The notes beneath the pieces were generated by a model that did no database searches, was not told the origin of the DNA, and was given only the letters and a program-made list of their open reading frames with translations. The position numbers were made by a program, and so were the translations under genes. A stretch of DNA of 13,623 nucleotides, taken from assembly GCA_014523625.1 (NCBI GenBank), contig JAATVP010000192.1, forward strand, positions 1-13,623. Direction: 5' to 3'. Of this stretch, positions 13,433-13,623 are shown piece after piece. Position 1 is the first letter of the stretch, and each line of letters starts with the position of its first letter. The DNA is from Nitrososphaerales archaeon TH5896. Lineage in GTDB: Archaea; Thermoproteota; Nitrososphaeria; Nitrososphaerales; Nitrososphaeraceae.

Positions 13433-13623
13433 ATGAATAAGAATATGATGAGCAATCTATCAGCTAGCTATATGAATATAGTCTCTAATTCTATGTTAAC
13501 AGGTTTCTCTATGCTGTTATTATTGTCATTTATGTCTGTATCATCTATACAAACTAACAATTTGATTGCTGCTGTTGACGTCGACACCGAAGGAGATGGT
13601 AGAGCAGCTGCGTTTGATGATGA
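13433..13623 (+). CDS. Secreted acidic protein, N-terminal part (runs off right edge)
   Basis: ATG 13433, open to the end of the window (63 codons seen). The start MNKNMMSNLSASYMN is followed by a hydrophobic signal segment (MLTGFSMLLLLSFMSVSSIQ) and then an acidic start of the mature protein (AAVDVDTEGDGRAAAFDDD). An in-frame stop rules out the ATG at 13421. The Asp/Ala-rich mature region recalls the previous gene, so the two may belong to one group of exported acidic proteins. It has its own TATA-like sequence. Function unknown; most of the protein lies outside the window. Confidence 0.65.
   Translation, partial: MNKNMMSNLSASYMNIVSNSMLTGFSMLLLLSFMSVSSIQTNNLIAAVDVDTEGDGRAAAFDD

Overview
The window looks like chromosomal DNA from an ammonia-oxidising archaeon of the class Nitrososphaeria (former Thaumarchaeota). 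This is inferred from low GC, TATA boxes lying close upstream of starts with no clear Shine-Dalgarno sequence, many tiny secreted or one-helix proteins, and the gene content: PepSY, SRPBCC, PsbP-like/SHOCT, UbiD and DUF72 proteins. No rRNA, tRNA, CRISPR array, transposase or phage gene was seen.

Layout. 1-939 (-) is the N-terminal part of an MFS transporter that runs off the left edge. 1222-2352 (-) is an overlapping pair, PepSY then SRPBCC, both interrupted. 2465-2616 (-) may be a small frameshifted gene. 2782-3509 (-) holds two paralogous small secreted proteins. 3685-4763 (-) is a 57-residue Cys-containing protein coupled by an ATGA overlap to a DUF5996 protein. 4858-5278 (-) has an interrupted 73-codon gene and a 36-residue membrane peptide. 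5676-7079 (-) is an intact UbiD-family decarboxylase. 7215-8167 (-) has two unknown genes, one carrying a frameshift and a stop. 8264-9077 (+) is a multiply frameshifted PsbP-like/SHOCT gene. 9071-10600 (+) is a run of very small genes. 10620-10972 (+) is a broken glyoxalase, and 11080-11964 (-) is a DUF72 gene with one internal TGA. 12135-12572 (+) is an unknown gene split by TAG. 12890-13351 (+) is an Ala/Ser then Asp/His low-complexity secreted protein, and 13433 onwards (+) is the start of another secreted protein.

The main observation is the number of genes whose frame continues, in recognisable or protein-like form, through one stop codon or one indel. Interrupted recognisable genes are PepSY, SRPBCC, PsbP-SHOCT, glyoxalase and DUF72; several unknown ones look the same. 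The long UbiD, DUF5996 and MFS frames in the same window are clean. All three stop codons occur as interruptions and at least three indels lie in homopolymers. Gene decay or residual assembly error are the leading explanations. Programmed readthrough is possible but not shown.

A second observation is a roughly 100-bp imperfect-palindrome repeat present at 7116-7215 and 12622-12715. There is no evidence that the genes form one pathway; operon-like pairs are noted in the entries.
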